Positions 1 through 8,041 of a stretch of DNA of 64,000 nt are shown piece by piece (position 1 is the first letter of the stretch; each line of letters starts with the position of its first letter). The position numbers and the translations under genes were made by a program. Origin of the DNA: Luteipulveratus flavus (GTDB lineage: Bacteria; Actinomycetota; Actinomycetes; Actinomycetales; Dermatophilaceae). The notes beneath the pieces were generated by a model. That model searched no databases. It was given only the letters and a program-made list of their open reading frames with translations, and was not told the DNA's origin. The stretch is from contig NZ_JAROAV010000010.1 of NCBI RefSeq assembly GCF_029439465.1, positions 124,001 to 188,000 on the forward strand, given 5' to 3'.

Positions 1-138
1 TATGAGTGGCCGAGCCGGCTCGGTGCCGGGCTCGCTGTCCTGGGTGTGCTCGTCGCCGGCTTCTCCGCGTGGCTGGGGCGCCGCTCACCCGAGGAGGGAG
101 ACCCTGCGACGAACGCCCTCACCGACCGCGGTCGGTGA
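1..138 (+). CDS. C-terminal end of a membrane protein (partial)
   Basis: This frame is open from the window edge to a TGA at 136-138 and encodes about 45 residues. It holds one hydrophobic helix (roughly residues 7-24, rich in Gly, Ala, Leu and Val) and then a charged tail (RRSPEEGD). That is what the C-terminus of an integral or tail-anchored membrane protein looks like. The start and most of the gene lie outside the window, so the family cannot be named. Its last codons are inside a perfect 44-bp palindrome that probably ends transcription. Confidence 0.5.
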   Translation, partial: YEWPSRLGAGLAVLGVLVAGFSAWLGRRSPEEGDPATNALTDRGR

Positions 139-150
139 GGGCGTTCGTCG
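107..150. terminator. perfect 44-bp palindrome, probable bidirectional terminator
   Basis: Arms at 107-126 and 131-150 are exact reverse complements of 20 bases, and the central CGCG is itself self-complementary. It sits between two converging genes and overlaps the stop codon of the left one. No clear U-tract follows on either side, which is common for actinobacterial hairpin terminators. Termination is inferred; the symmetry is seen. Confidence 0.65.
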
Positions 151-162
151 AGGCGGAGCCGG

Positions 163-759
163 TCAGGGAGCCGCCACGTAGTCGATCTTCACGGTGTTGC
201 CGCTGCCGGAGACCATCTTGGAGACGATCGGCGTGGCGAGTCCGCAGTCGGCGAACTTCGGGATGTCGAACGAGCCCTTGAGCGTGAACGGGTCGAAGAG
301 GCCGCCCTGCTTGCCGGACAGCTTCATCGTGACCGGGGACGAGGTCTTGCAGCTGTTGCCCACCAGGTTCACCGGCAGCCCGAGCGGCTGGATCTTCACG
401 ATGCGGATGTTGAGCCGCTGGGTGACCGAGATGTTGTTGGAGAAGTCCACCGTGCCGGTCGCCGGCCCGAGGGGTTCGATCCGGATCGTGGCCTTGGCGA
501 GCGGGAGGCCGATGACCTTGACCGGTGAGGTCGCGTCCTTGAGCGAGAGGTTCGCGCTCAGGGTGCGCTTCTCGAGGTCGAAGTTCGCGGTCTGGGTACC
601 CGTGGTCGTCACGGTCTGGTTCATCGACTTGATGTAGGTGCTAGCCGTCGCCGTGTGGTGGAGCTCCCAGACCTCCGCCTGGGCGCCGGGAGCCGTGGCC
701 ATGAGAGTCGCACCGGAGGTGGCGACCGCGGCGAGAGAGATCAAGGTGCGCGAGGGCAT
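163..759 (-). CDS. secreted protein of unknown function
   Basis: A 198-residue protein starting at the ATG at 759, which has a good ribosome site (AGGAAAGGA) about 8 bases upstream; a longer reading from 801 lacks this. Residues 1-28 form a Sec signal peptide (hydrophobic LISLAAVATSGATLMA core, cleavage likely after AQA). The mature part is rich in Thr, Ser and Val with alternating hydrophobic residues, so it is probably beta-sheet, and has two Cys (in NSCKTS and ADCGLA) that could pair. It resembles secreted beta-rich proteins found in many actinobacteria, but I do not recognise a named family. It is transcribed alone, convergent with the gene to its left. Confidence 0.7.
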   Translation of the reverse strand: MPSRTLISLAAVATSGATLMATAPGAQAEVWELHHTATASTYIKSMNQTVTTTGTQTANFDLEKRTLSANLSLKDATSPVKVIGLPLAKATIRIEPLGPATGTVDFSNNISVTQRLNIRIVKIQPLGLPVNLVGNSCKTSSPVTMKLSGKQGGLFDPFTLKGSFDIPKFADCGLATPIVSKMVSGSGNTVKIDYVAAP

Positions 760-779
760 GCCGGATTCCTTTCCTACTG

Positions 780-792
780 ATTGGTAACCAAT
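780..792. promoter_or_regulatory. 13-bp palindrome, possible operator
   Basis: ATTGGT-A-ACCAAT is perfectly symmetric and lies 21-33 bases upstream of the start of the secreted-protein gene, where a repressor would block its promoter. No regulator gene is adjacent, so the binding protein is unknown. Confidence 0.3.
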
Positions 793-928
793 GCACGTCA
801 CCGTACGTGATCCGGCTCACCTTGGCTACGCCACCGTAACCTCGTGTCGGATGGCGAGCGTCCTGACGGCCACGCCGGACGTGGGAGACTGAGCCGACTG
901 CTCCCGTACGCCGATCACCCCGAGGTAC

Positions 929-2785
929 ATGCCCGTGTCACCGATGGCCACCACCGCGCTGCCCCCTGCCGCGACGCCACCGGAGCTGATCCGAAACTTC
1001 TGCATCATCGCCCACATCGACCACGGGAAGTCGACCCTGGCCGACCGGATGCTGCAGATCACCGGCGTCGTCGAGGAGCGGGCCATGCGCGCGCAGTACC
1101 TCGACCGGATGGACATCGAGCGCGAGCGCGGCATCACCATCAAGAGCCAGGCCGTCCGGATGCCCTGGGCCGCCGAGGGCACGACGTACTGCCTCAACAT
1201 GATCGACACCCCGGGGCACGTCGACTTCACCTACGAGGTGTCCCGCTCGCTCGCGGCGTGCGAGGGTGCCGTCCTGCTGGTCGACGCCGCGCAGGGCATC
1301 GAGGCGCAGACGCTCGCCAACCTCTACCTGGCGATGGAGAACGACCTCACGATCATCCCGGTCCTCAACAAGATCGACCTGCCGGCGGCGCAGCCGGAGA
1401 AGTACGCCGCCGAGCTGGCCGGCCTGATCGGCTGCGACCCGGAGGACGTCCTCCGGGTATCGGGCAAGACGGGGGAGGGCGTCGAGGAGCTGCTCGACCA
1501 GATCGTCGGCCAGCTGCCCGCTCCCGAGGGCGACGCCGACAAGCCCGCCCGCGCGATGATCTTCGACTCGGTGTATGACACCTACCGCGGCGTGGTCACC
1601 TACGTCCGCGTCATCGACGGCCAGCTGAGCCCGCGCGAGAAGATCGCGATGATGTCGACGAAGGCGACGCACGAGCTGCTGGAGATCGGCGTCATCTCCC
1701 CGGAGCCGGTGCCGTCCAAGGGGCTCGGCGTCGGTGAGGTCGGCTACCTCATCACCGGCGTGAAGGACGTGCGCCAGTCGCGCGTCGGCGACACCGTGAC
1801 CAACGCCGCGAAGCCGGCCGGCGACGCGCTCGGCGGGTACCGCGACCCCAAGCCGATGGTGTTCTCCGGGCTGTACCCGATCGACGGCTCGGACTACCCG
1901 ATCCTGCGCGACGCCCTCGACCGGCTGAAGCTCAACGACGCCGCGCTGGTGTACGAGCCGGAGACATCGGCGGCGCTGGGCTTCGGCTTCCGCGTCGGCT
2001 TCCTCGGCATGCTGCACCTGGAGATCGTCCGCGAGCGGCTGGAGCGCGAGTTCAACCTCGACCTCATCTCCACCCTGCCGAACGTCGTCTACGAGGTGGC
2101 GCTCGACGACGGCCGTACGCACACGGTGACCAACCCGAGCGAGTTCCCCGAGGGCAAGATCGCCGAGATCACCGAGCCGGTCGTGCGGGCCACGCTGCTC
2201 GCGCCGAGCGAGTTCGTCGGCGCGATCATGGAGCTGTGCCAGTCCCGGCGCGGGTCGCTGCGCGGGATGGACTACCTGTCCGAGGACCGCGTCGAGATGC
2301 GCTACACCCTCCCGCTCGCGGAGATCGTGTTCGACTTCTTCGACGCCCTGAAGTCCCGCACCCGCGGCTACGCCTCGCTGGACTACGAGCCGGACGGCGA
2401 GCAGACCGCCGACCTGGTCAAGGTCGACATCCTGCTGCAGGGCGACAAGGTCGACGCGTTCAGCTCGATCGTCCACCGCGACAAGGCGTACGCGTACGGC
2501 ACCCTGATGGCGACCAAGCTCAAGGAGCTCATCCCGCGCCAGCAGTTCGAGGTGCCCATCCAGGCGGCCATCGGCGCCCGGGTCATCGCCCGCGAGAACA
2601 TTCGCGCCATCCGCAAGGACGTCCTGGCCAAGTGCTACGGCGGTGACATCAGCCGCAAGCGCAAGCTGCTGGAGAAGCAGAAGGAGGGCAAGAAGCGGAT
2701 GAAGATGGTCGGCTCCGTCGAGGTGCCGCAGGAGGCCTTCATCGCCGCGCTCTCCCAGGACTCCGGCTCGGAGAAGAAGAAGTAG
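929..2785 (+). CDS. lepA: elongation factor 4 (back-translocating GTPase LepA)
   Basis: A 618-residue translational GTPase. The P-loop AHIDHGKS is at about residues 29-36, followed by the switch I region (RGITIKSQ), the DTPGH switch II and the NKID guanine motif. The C-terminus has the LepA-specific domain with [16 protein letters not shown]. Length is normal for EF4. The protein acts on stalled or mis-translocated ribosomes. The start used here is the ATG at 929; an ATG at 944 is equally possible since both lack a strong ribosome site and the first 20 residues are not conserved. It overlaps trmB by one base (TAGTG), so the two are co-transcribed. Confidence 0.97.
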   Translation: MPVSPMATTALPPAATPPELIRNFCIIAHIDHGKSTLADRMLQITGVVEERAMRAQYLDRMDIERERGITIKSQAVRMPWAAEGTTYCLNMIDTPGHVDFTYEVSRSLAACEGAVLLVDAAQGIEAQTLANLYLAMENDLTIIPVLNKIDLPAAQPEKYAAELAGLIGCDPEDVLRVSGKTGEGVEELLDQIVGQLPAPEGDADKPARAMIFDSVYDTYRGVVTYVRVIDGQLSPREKIAMMSTKATHELLEIGVISPEPVPSKGLGVGEVGYLITGVKDVRQSRVGDTVTNAAKPAGDALGGYRDPKPMVFSGLYPIDGSDYPILRDALDRLKLNDAALVYEPETSAALGFGFRVGFLGMLHLEIVRERLEREFNLDLISTLPNVVYEVALDDGRTHTVTNPSEFPEGKIAEITEPVVRATLLAPSEFVGAIMELCQSRRGSLRGMDYLSEDRVEMRYTLPLAEIVFDFFDALKSRTRGYASLDYEPDGEQTADLVKVDILLQGDKVDAFSSIVHRDKAYAYGTLMATKLKELIPRQQFEVPIQAAIGARVIARENIRAIRKDVLAKCYGGDISRKRKLLEKQKEGKKRMKMVGSVEVPQEAFIAALSQDSGSEKKK

Positions 2786-3564
2786 TGCAGCCGCCGCCCG
2801 ACGTCCCGCCCGAGCACCGGGCGCGGACCCGGTCCTTCACCCGTCGTGGCGGCCGGATGCCGCAGCGGCACCACCGCGCGATCGCCGAGCACGGCTCGAC
2901 CTACCTGCTGGACGTCGAGCTGGAGGGCCTGGGTACGACGGTGGCGGCCGACTCCCGGCTGGACCTCCCGTCGGTGTTCGGCCGGGTCGCGCCGGTCGTG
3001 GTCGAGATCGGCTCGGGTTCCGGTGACGCGGTGGTGCACGCCGCGCAGCAGAGCCCCGAGCGGGACTTCGTCGCGCTCGAGGTCTGGCGCCCGGGTGTCG
3101 CGCAGACCATCGCCAAGGCCGTGCACGCCGGCGTCGAGAACATCCGGCTGCTGGAGGCGGACGCGGCGCAGGCGCTGGCCGTGCTGTTCGGGCCGGGCAC
3201 GGTGAGCGAGGTCTGGACGTTCTTCCCCGACCCGTGGCCCAAGAGCAAGCACCACAAGCGCCGTCTCGTCACGCCTCAGTTCGCCGCCGCGGTCGCGACC
3301 GTCCTGGTGCCCGGTGGTGTGTGGCGGCTCGCGACCGACTGGGCCGACTACGCCTGGCAGATGCGCGACGTCGTCGAGGGCGAGCCGGCGTTCGAGAACC
3401 CGTACGTCGGCCGACTCGCCGCTCCAGGCGACGAGCACAACGACCCCGCGGGCGCTCGGGGCGGTTTCGCCCCGCGGTTCGAGGGCCGGGTCGAGACCCG
3501 GTTCGAGGGCAAGGGCCTGAAGGTCGAGCGCATCGTGCGCGACCTCACCGTCGTCAAGCGCTGA
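2785..3564 (+). CDS. trmB: tRNA (guanine-N7-)-methyltransferase
   Basis: 259 residues. It methylates G46 in the variable loop of tRNAs using S-adenosylmethionine. The SAM site is VEIGSGSGD, and the family signature FFPDPWPKSKHHKRR is present. The C-terminal region has the usual TDWADYAWQM stretch. The N-terminal 35 residues, rich in Arg and Pro, precede the conserved domain and may be disordered. The GTG start shares one base with the lepA stop codon, indicating translational coupling; lepA-trmB pairing fits a translation-quality role. Confidence 0.95.
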   Translation: MQPPPDVPPEHRARTRSFTRRGGRMPQRHHRAIAEHGSTYLLDVELEGLGTTVAADSRLDLPSVFGRVAPVVVEIGSGSGDAVVHAAQQSPERDFVALEVWRPGVAQTIAKAVHAGVENIRLLEADAAQALAVLFGPGTVSEVWTFFPDPWPKSKHHKRRLVTPQFAAAVATVLVPGGVWRLATDWADYAWQMRDVVEGEPAFENPYVGRLAAPGDEHNDPAGARGGFAPRFEGRVETRFEGKGLKVERIVRDLTVVKR

Positions 3565-3588
3565 CGCTCGCCGCCGACCGGCTCCCGG

Positions 3589-4683
3589 TCAGGGTGTCGC
3601 GGCGTCGACCTCCGGGGCACTGGTGACCGCCGCCGGCCGGCGTGCGCGGCGGCCGGTCGAGATCCAGCGTTGCGCGGGTCGCTCGACGAGGTGGTGGAGC
3701 AGCACCGCGCTGATCACGGACACGGCGAGGACGACCATCGCCGCCGGTACGCCCGTCGACGGGCGGTCGGGCAGGTGCCTGATGACGAGCTCGTGCACGA
3801 GGTAGAACGCGAACGACACCTCGCCGGCGTACGTGAGGCCGCGGTGTCCGAGCAGCCCGCTGCGTCCGCGGATGTCGTTGACCGCGGCCGCGGCGATGAG
3901 CAGGGCGAACGGCGGGGCGAGGAGCACCTGGGTCACCGGGTGGATCGCACCGGTCTTCGCCAGCACCCCGAGGGCGGCGAGGGTGAGGAGCAGGTACGGG
4001 ACCAGTCCGCCGCGCGGACGCCAGCCGTCCCGGACGGCGAGGGCCACGACCATCCCGAGCGTGAACTCGGCCATCCTCGCCCATGGCGCGTGGAACCAGA
4101 TGTCGGTCCAGCTGAACGCCACGCCGAGCGCGAGGACCGCCCCCAGGTACGCCGTCGCCACGAGGAGGCGAACCCGGGGACGAAGCCGACGCAGACCGGT
4201 GACGAGCAGCGGGAAGGCGAGGTAGAACGCCATCTCGCAGCTGAGCGACCACGCGGGACCGTTCATCCCGTAGACGACCTTGGGGTCGAACGCCCAGGCC
4301 TGCAGCAGCAGCACGTTCGGGATCAGCACCGCGGCACGCAACGGCCTCGGGTCGATGGTGAGCAAGAAGGCCAGCGCGACCAGCAGGGTGACCAGGTGGG
4401 AGGGGTAGACGCGGGCGAAGCGGCGCCGGTAGAAGCGGCGCGCGCTCGTTCCGGGCGCCGTACCCCACGTGAGCACGAAGCCGGACAGGACGAAGAAGAA
4501 CCCCACGCCGGTGTAGCCGATCGAGGACGCCGGCAGGTCCAGCACCCCGAACAGCATCAGGTGGAAGACCAGCACGGCCGCGGCCGCGAAGGCACGCAGC
4601 GAGGTGAGGCTGGGCAGCGCACGGGGCAGGGCCAGGTCCGGTGCCCGCGGCCCCGATCGTGCTTCGACATCCCCCACGCCCAC
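3589..4683 (-). CDS. acyltransferase 3 family membrane protein (OafA/YrhL-like)
   Basis: A membrane acyltransferase of about 364 residues with roughly ten hydrophobic helices. The N-terminal signature LTSLRAFAAAAVLVFH, with the conserved Arg and His, and the GYTGVGFFFVLSGFVLTW motif identify the family, which moves acyl groups onto cell-surface sugars or lipids. The start chosen is GTG at 4683, which has a strong GGAGGGAGC ribosome site. The frame stays open to a GTG at 4791, only 13 bases after the neighbouring acetyltransferase gene, but that extra 36-residue stretch is low-complexity. The acceptor cannot be told. It follows the Eis-like gene on the same strand. Confidence 0.85.
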   Translation of the reverse strand: MGVGDVEARSGPRAPDLALPRALPSLTSLRAFAAAAVLVFHLMLFGVLDLPASSIGYTGVGFFFVLSGFVLTWGTAPGTSARRFYRRRFARVYPSHLVTLLVALAFLLTIDPRPLRAAVLIPNVLLLQAWAFDPKVVYGMNGPAWSLSCEMAFYLAFPLLVTGLRRLRPRVRLLVATAYLGAVLALGVAFSWTDIWFHAPWARMAEFTLGMVVALAVRDGWRPRGGLVPYLLLTLAALGVLAKTGAIHPVTQVLLAPPFALLIAAAAVNDIRGRSGLLGHRGLTYAGEVSFAFYLVHELVIRHLPDRPSTGVPAAMVVLAVSVISAVLLHHLVERPAQRWISTGRRARRPAAVTSAPEVDAATP

Positions 4684-4804
4684 CAGCTCCCTCCCGGCAT
4701 GTTGCGAGGAGCGTACGGGGGCAGCGGCACGCGCCTGGCGTTGTTCGCGGGTCGCGCGGCGGACCGAAACAAATCCGCCAGCGAACCTCACGCCCGAAGG
4801 GGCC

Positions 4805-5983
4805 TCAGAAGTAGTCGCGGATGTGGACGCGACGTCCGGAGAAGGCTGCGTCCCATCGTTCGTCGTCGTGGTCGGCGCCGGACAGCAGACCCGCCTGCCG
4901 CAGCTCGGCGCAGCTGCTGACCCCGGCGTACCTCAGCGCGAGACCCGTTGCGGTGTACACGATCTCGGCGTTCTTGGCCGGCTCGACCGCCGCCCGGCCG
5001 TCGGCGACCCGTACCCGGTAGGCGCCGTCGGAGCCGACGGGCAGCCCCGAGACGCCGAAGGCCAGGTCCAGGTCGAGCCAGGTGGGGTACGCGCGTCCGG
5101 TCAGCGCTGCGGCGACGTCGAGAACGGCCAGCCCGTACGGGTTCGCCTGGCGGACCTTCCACACGTGGCTCGGCAGCGCCAGCTGCAGCAGGTCGGGCGC
5201 GGAGGTCGAGATCACGGTGGTGGGTGCGACCGTCGCGGAGGTTCCGAGTGCCCGGAGCAGGCTGCGCATGCCCTGGTCGGTGACCGCGACGAGGTCGTGC
5301 ACCTCCAGGGTCCCGTCCTGGCCGTAGCCGCCGCTGCGCGACCAGAGGGCGTACCCGGACGGCCTGCCGTCGTCGTCCGTCGCGATCGTCATGCCGGGGT
5401 ACTCGCCCGCCACCTCCTCGTCCGTCCGGGCGAAGCTCGCGCCGTCGCGGGTGAGCGGCCCGTTGTGGGTCACGGCCCACCGGGCGTACAGCTCACGCAG
5501 CACGGGTACGTCGCAGGCGCCGCCCCGGCGGACCGAGCCACCGGTCGTCCGGACCGCCGCGAGCTCGGCGGTCGGGAGGACCAGCTCGTCGTAGCTGCCG
5601 ACGGTCTCGTACCCGAAGCGGCGGTAGATGCCGGGGGCGGTCGCGTAGAGCGTGCTGATCGCGCAGCCGTCGGCCACGGCGTCCGAGAGCATGCGCTCGA
5701 ACAGCGGCGTGAGCAGACCCTGACCACGGTGCTCCAGGGCGACCTTGACGCCGGCGATGCCCGCGGTCCGGAACCGCGAGCCCCAGAACCACGAGTCGTA
5801 CCGGCGGTCGACCACAGCCGCGACCGGTGTGCCGCGCCACGTCGCGACGTACGTGCGGCGCCCGTCGGCGTCCGGGGGACGGGGCGGCCCGTCCGGTCGG
5901 GGGTAGCCGAAGCTCTCGACGCCCAGGACGGTCAGCGCCTCCGCGTCGTCGAGGACGGCCGGGCGGATCTCGTACTCGTTCAC
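4805..5983 (-). CDS. Eis-like GNAT N-acetyltransferase
   Basis: About 392 residues from the GTG at 5983. It has the three-part architecture of the Eis (enhanced intracellular survival) family: an N-terminal GNAT domain with the acetyl-CoA loop VALEHRGQGLLTPL, a second GNAT-like domain, and a SCP2-like C-terminal domain ending in a bulky free carboxylate (HIRDYF), which in Eis enzymes serves as a catalytic base. The conserved RRFGYE motif is present. Family members acetylate amines such as aminoglycosides or peptides; the substrate here is unknown. The start is not supported by a clear ribosome site and could move a few codons. Confidence 0.85.
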   Translation of the reverse strand: MNEYEIRPAVLDDAEALTVLGVESFGYPRPDGPPRPPDADGRRTYVATWRGTPVAAVVDRRYDSWFWGSRFRTAGIAGVKVALEHRGQGLLTPLFERMLSDAVADGCAISTLYATAPGIYRRFGYETVGSYDELVLPTAELAAVRTTGGSVRRGGACDVPVLRELYARWAVTHNGPLTRDGASFARTDEEVAGEYPGMTIATDDDGRPSGYALWSRSGGYGQDGTLEVHDLVAVTDQGMRSLLRALGTSATVAPTTVISTSAPDLLQLALPSHVWKVRQANPYGLAVLDVAAALTGRAYPTWLDLDLAFGVSGLPVGSDGAYRVRVADGRAAVEPAKNAEIVYTATGLALRYAGVSSCAELRQAGLLSGADHDDERWDAAFSGRRVHIRDYF

Positions 5984-6026
5984 GACCGAGATCGTACGGA
6001 CGCTACCGGCCGGTAATATCCGGCTC

Positions 6027-6491
6027 GTGACTTCCACCTACGAGCTGTACCGCAGAGCCGGCACGCGCCCGCTCGGCCAGAAGGCCTTCTCGCTGGCGTA
6101 CATGCTGAAGGCGCCGTACTTCGCCAGCGTCCGGCCCCAGGTCATCGAGATGCGAGAGCACCGCGCGGTCGTGCAGATCCGCAAGCGCCGGGCCGTGCAG
6201 AACCACATCGGCACCGTGCACGCCATCGCGGTCGCCAACGGCATGGAGGCGGCCATGGGCCTGCTCGCCGAGGCGACGACTCCGTCGGGAATGCGCTGGA
6301 TCCCCAAGGGAATCCAGCTGGAGTACGTCGCCAAGGCCACCTCCGACGTCCGGTGCGTCGCCGAGACCGACGCGGGCGACTGGGCGCACGAGCCGCCGTT
6401 CCAGGTCGACGTCCGCTGCACCGGGGTCCTCGCCGACGGCACCGAGGTCGTCCGCGGCACGATCCCGATCTGGGTGACGGCCAAGAAGTAG
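6027..6491 (+). CDS. DUF4442 hotdog-fold protein (thioesterase-like)
   Basis: 154 residues. The sequence has the hotdog helix-and-sheet pattern with a central NHIGTVHAIAVANGMEAA segment, which is typical of DUF4442 proteins related to PaaI/YiiD thioesterases. Such proteins bind acyl-CoA-like ligands, but no substrate can be inferred. It starts at GTG 6027, divergent from the Eis-like gene, with the two promoters sharing about 40 bases. The nearest downstream element is the manganese riboswitch, which belongs to the next gene. Confidence 0.8.
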   Translation: MTSTYELYRRAGTRPLGQKAFSLAYMLKAPYFASVRPQVIEMREHRAVVQIRKRRAVQNHIGTVHAIAVANGMEAAMGLLAEATTPSGMRWIPKGIQLEYVAKATSDVRCVAETDAGDWAHEPPFQVDVRCTGVLADGTEVVRGTIPIWVTAKK

Positions 6492-6531
6492 CCGGTTTTG
6501 CGGGGCGACCGCGTCGGCCCCTACAGTGGGC

Positions 6532-6625
6532 GGCCGAAAGGGAGTAGTCCCCAACAGCCGTGTCGACACACTGACCTCCGGGTCCGGCGCGGCGGGCCGC
6601 ATCGCGGCGGACGAGACTTTCGACC
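6532..6625 (+). promoter_or_regulatory. yybP-ykoY manganese riboswitch
   Basis: The closing stem GGCCGAAAG (6532-6540) pairs with CTTTCGACC (6617-6625). The two conserved loop elements of this class are present in order: AAAGGGAGTAG next to the first strand and the ACGAGACTTTCGACC element at the 3' side, with the GTCGACACACTGA block between. The RNA lies in the 220-base leader of a UPF0016 exporter, a standard target of this Mn2+ sensor. Confidence 0.85.
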
Positions 6626-6658
6626 AGTCGTACGACCCGTCAACAGGGCGTGCCTGGT

Positions 6659-6708
6659 CGAAGGCGCGTCCCCCCGGCCGGCTCCTTCGCCCAGCACGCA
6701 GAAGGAGC
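6659..6708 (+). promoter_or_regulatory. riboswitch expression platform hiding the ribosome site
   Basis: The exporter's ribosome site GAAGGAGC (6701-6708) is the exact complement of GCTCCTTC (6681-6688), so it can be buried in a hairpin. The sequestering strand can instead pair with CGAAGG (6659-6664). These two exclusive pairings suggest translational control: Mn2+ binding to the upstream aptamer would favour the second and free the ribosome site. The pairing is seen; the switching is inferred. Confidence 0.6.
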
Positions 6709-6711
6709 AGC

Positions 6712-7290
6712 ATGTACGCCTTCCTGCTGAGTACAGCAGTGATCTTCGTCGCCGAGCTCGGTGACAAGAGCCAGCTCATGGCCATGACCTTCGCGGCGCG
6801 CTACAACGTCCGCCAGGTCCTCATCGGCATCACCGTCGCGACCGCCGTGGTCCACCTGGCCTCGGTCGGCATCGGCCGTTTCGTCGGCGACCGGTTCACC
6901 GACAACCAGTGGATCATCACCCTCGTCGCGGGCATCGCGTTCCTCGTCTTCGCGCTGTGGACGCTGCGCGGTGACGAGCTCACCGACGAGGAGGCCGAGA
7001 AGGCCAAGCGCAGCACCGGCGCGGCCGTCCTCGCGGTTGGCACCGCGTTCTTCCTCGCCGAGCTCGGCGACAAGACGATGCTCGCGACCATCACGCTGGC
7101 CACCCGCGAGGGCTGGTTCGGGACCTGGCTCGGCAGCACCCTCGGCATGGTCCTGGCCGACGCCCTCGCCATCGGGGTCGGTGCGCTGCTGGGCAAGCAC
7201 CTGCCCGAGAAGGCGATCAAGTACGGCGCCGCCGCGCTGTTCGCGATCTTCGGGGTGCTGCTGATCATCGACGGTCTGGCCGCTCGCTGA
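6712..7290 (+). CDS. UPF0016/TMEM165-family manganese exporter
   Basis: 192 residues with six predicted membrane helices in two homologous halves. Each half has the family signature E-x-GD-K-S/T: AELGDKSQ near residue 15 and AELGDKTM in the second half, separated by an acidic cytoplasmic loop (GDELTDEEAEKAK). Bacterial members export Mn2+ (MneA/Mnx type). The ATG at 6712 is chosen because GAAGGAGC lies just upstream and the conserved first helix begins there; earlier in-frame starts would run through the riboswitch. Control by the upstream manganese riboswitch supports the substrate. Confidence 0.92.
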   Translation: MYAFLLSTAVIFVAELGDKSQLMAMTFAARYNVRQVLIGITVATAVVHLASVGIGRFVGDRFTDNQWIITLVAGIAFLVFALWTLRGDELTDEEAEKAKRSTGAAVLAVGTAFFLAELGDKTMLATITLATREGWFGTWLGSTLGMVLADALAIGVGALLGKHLPEKAIKYGAAALFAIFGVLLIIDGLAAR

Positions 7291-7299
7291 CGCCCCTCG

Positions 7300-7950
7300 T
7301 CAGTCCTGCGGCCCGACCGTCTCGGGCGCCGTCCGCCAACCACTCACGCGCACCGACCCGCCGTCCACGATGTCGATCGGCATCGTGTGCTCGGTGAGGG
7401 TCACCGGCGCCGGGGCGCTGCCGCGGGTGACGGTCAGCGCGAACGACCCCACCTGCTCGACGCCAGCGGCAGCGCCGTCGCCGCGCCAGCCGAGTCGGAC
7501 GACCGCCTTCCGCCCGGGCGCGATCCGCACCGTGCGGGGGCGGATGGGCCCGTCGTTGTCGTAGACCGCCATGGTGCGGTCCCTGGTGACCCGAAACCTC
7601 TGCCCGCTGGTTCCCCACATGGTGGCGGTCGCGTAACCGGCCACGGTGCACGGCGTCCGGCTGGTGTTCGTCGCGACGACCGCCATCTCGCGGTAGCCGA
7701 GGGAGGCGTCCGTGCCGCCTGCGACCAGGCGCAGCTGGGAGGGCTGGCACGGACCACCTGAACGGGGCGCTGCGGCGTCGGTGACCCGGACAGGCGGAGT
7801 GGCCGGGGCGGACCTCGACGCGGTTGTCGACGGTTTGCCGTCCGTCCCGCTCGGTGTCCGCCCGCCCTCCTGGCCGGGCGCGACCTCGGTGCCGCACCCG
7901 GCCAGGGCTGCGGCGACCGCGAGCGACAGCACGACCGGTCGGGCCCTCAC
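7300..7950 (-). CDS. DUF4232 lipoprotein
   Basis: 216 residues with a lipoprotein signal peptide ending in LAGC (lipidated Cys19), then a Pro/Ser/Thr-rich linker of about 50 residues and a C-terminal DUF4232-like beta domain starting near CQPSQLRL. Two Cys in the domain (in GPCQPS and RTPCTV) probably form a disulfide, as is usual for the family. It should be anchored on the outer face of the membrane. Function is unknown. It converges with the manganese exporter, with only nine bases between the stops. Confidence 0.8.
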   Translation of the reverse strand: MRARPVVLSLAVAAALAGCGTEVAPGQEGGRTPSGTDGKPSTTASRSAPATPPVRVTDAAAPRSGGPCQPSQLRLVAGGTDASLGYREMAVVATNTSRTPCTVAGYATATMWGTSGQRFRVTRDRTMAVYDNDGPIRPRTVRIAPGRKAVVRLGWRGDGAAAGVEQVGSFALTVTRGSAPAPVTLTEHTMPIDIVDGGSVRVSGWRTAPETVGPQD

Positions 7951-8041
7951 CGGGCCTCCGTCGGCGTCATCGGTGCGAGAACGACCGGCTCGTCAGGAGT
8001 CACGGGACCACTGTGCCGGACGACGCGGGCGAGCACCGACA

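Noticed and set aside
4684-4791. Earlier acyltransferase start at 4791
   Set aside because: The added residues are Arg/Ala-rich without family similarity, and the GTG at 4683 has a much stronger ribosome site.
3670-4920. Plus-strand frame opposite the acyltransferase
   Set aside because: It runs antisense to a clear membrane acyltransferase, and its translation is Arg/Gly/Asp-rich without domains.
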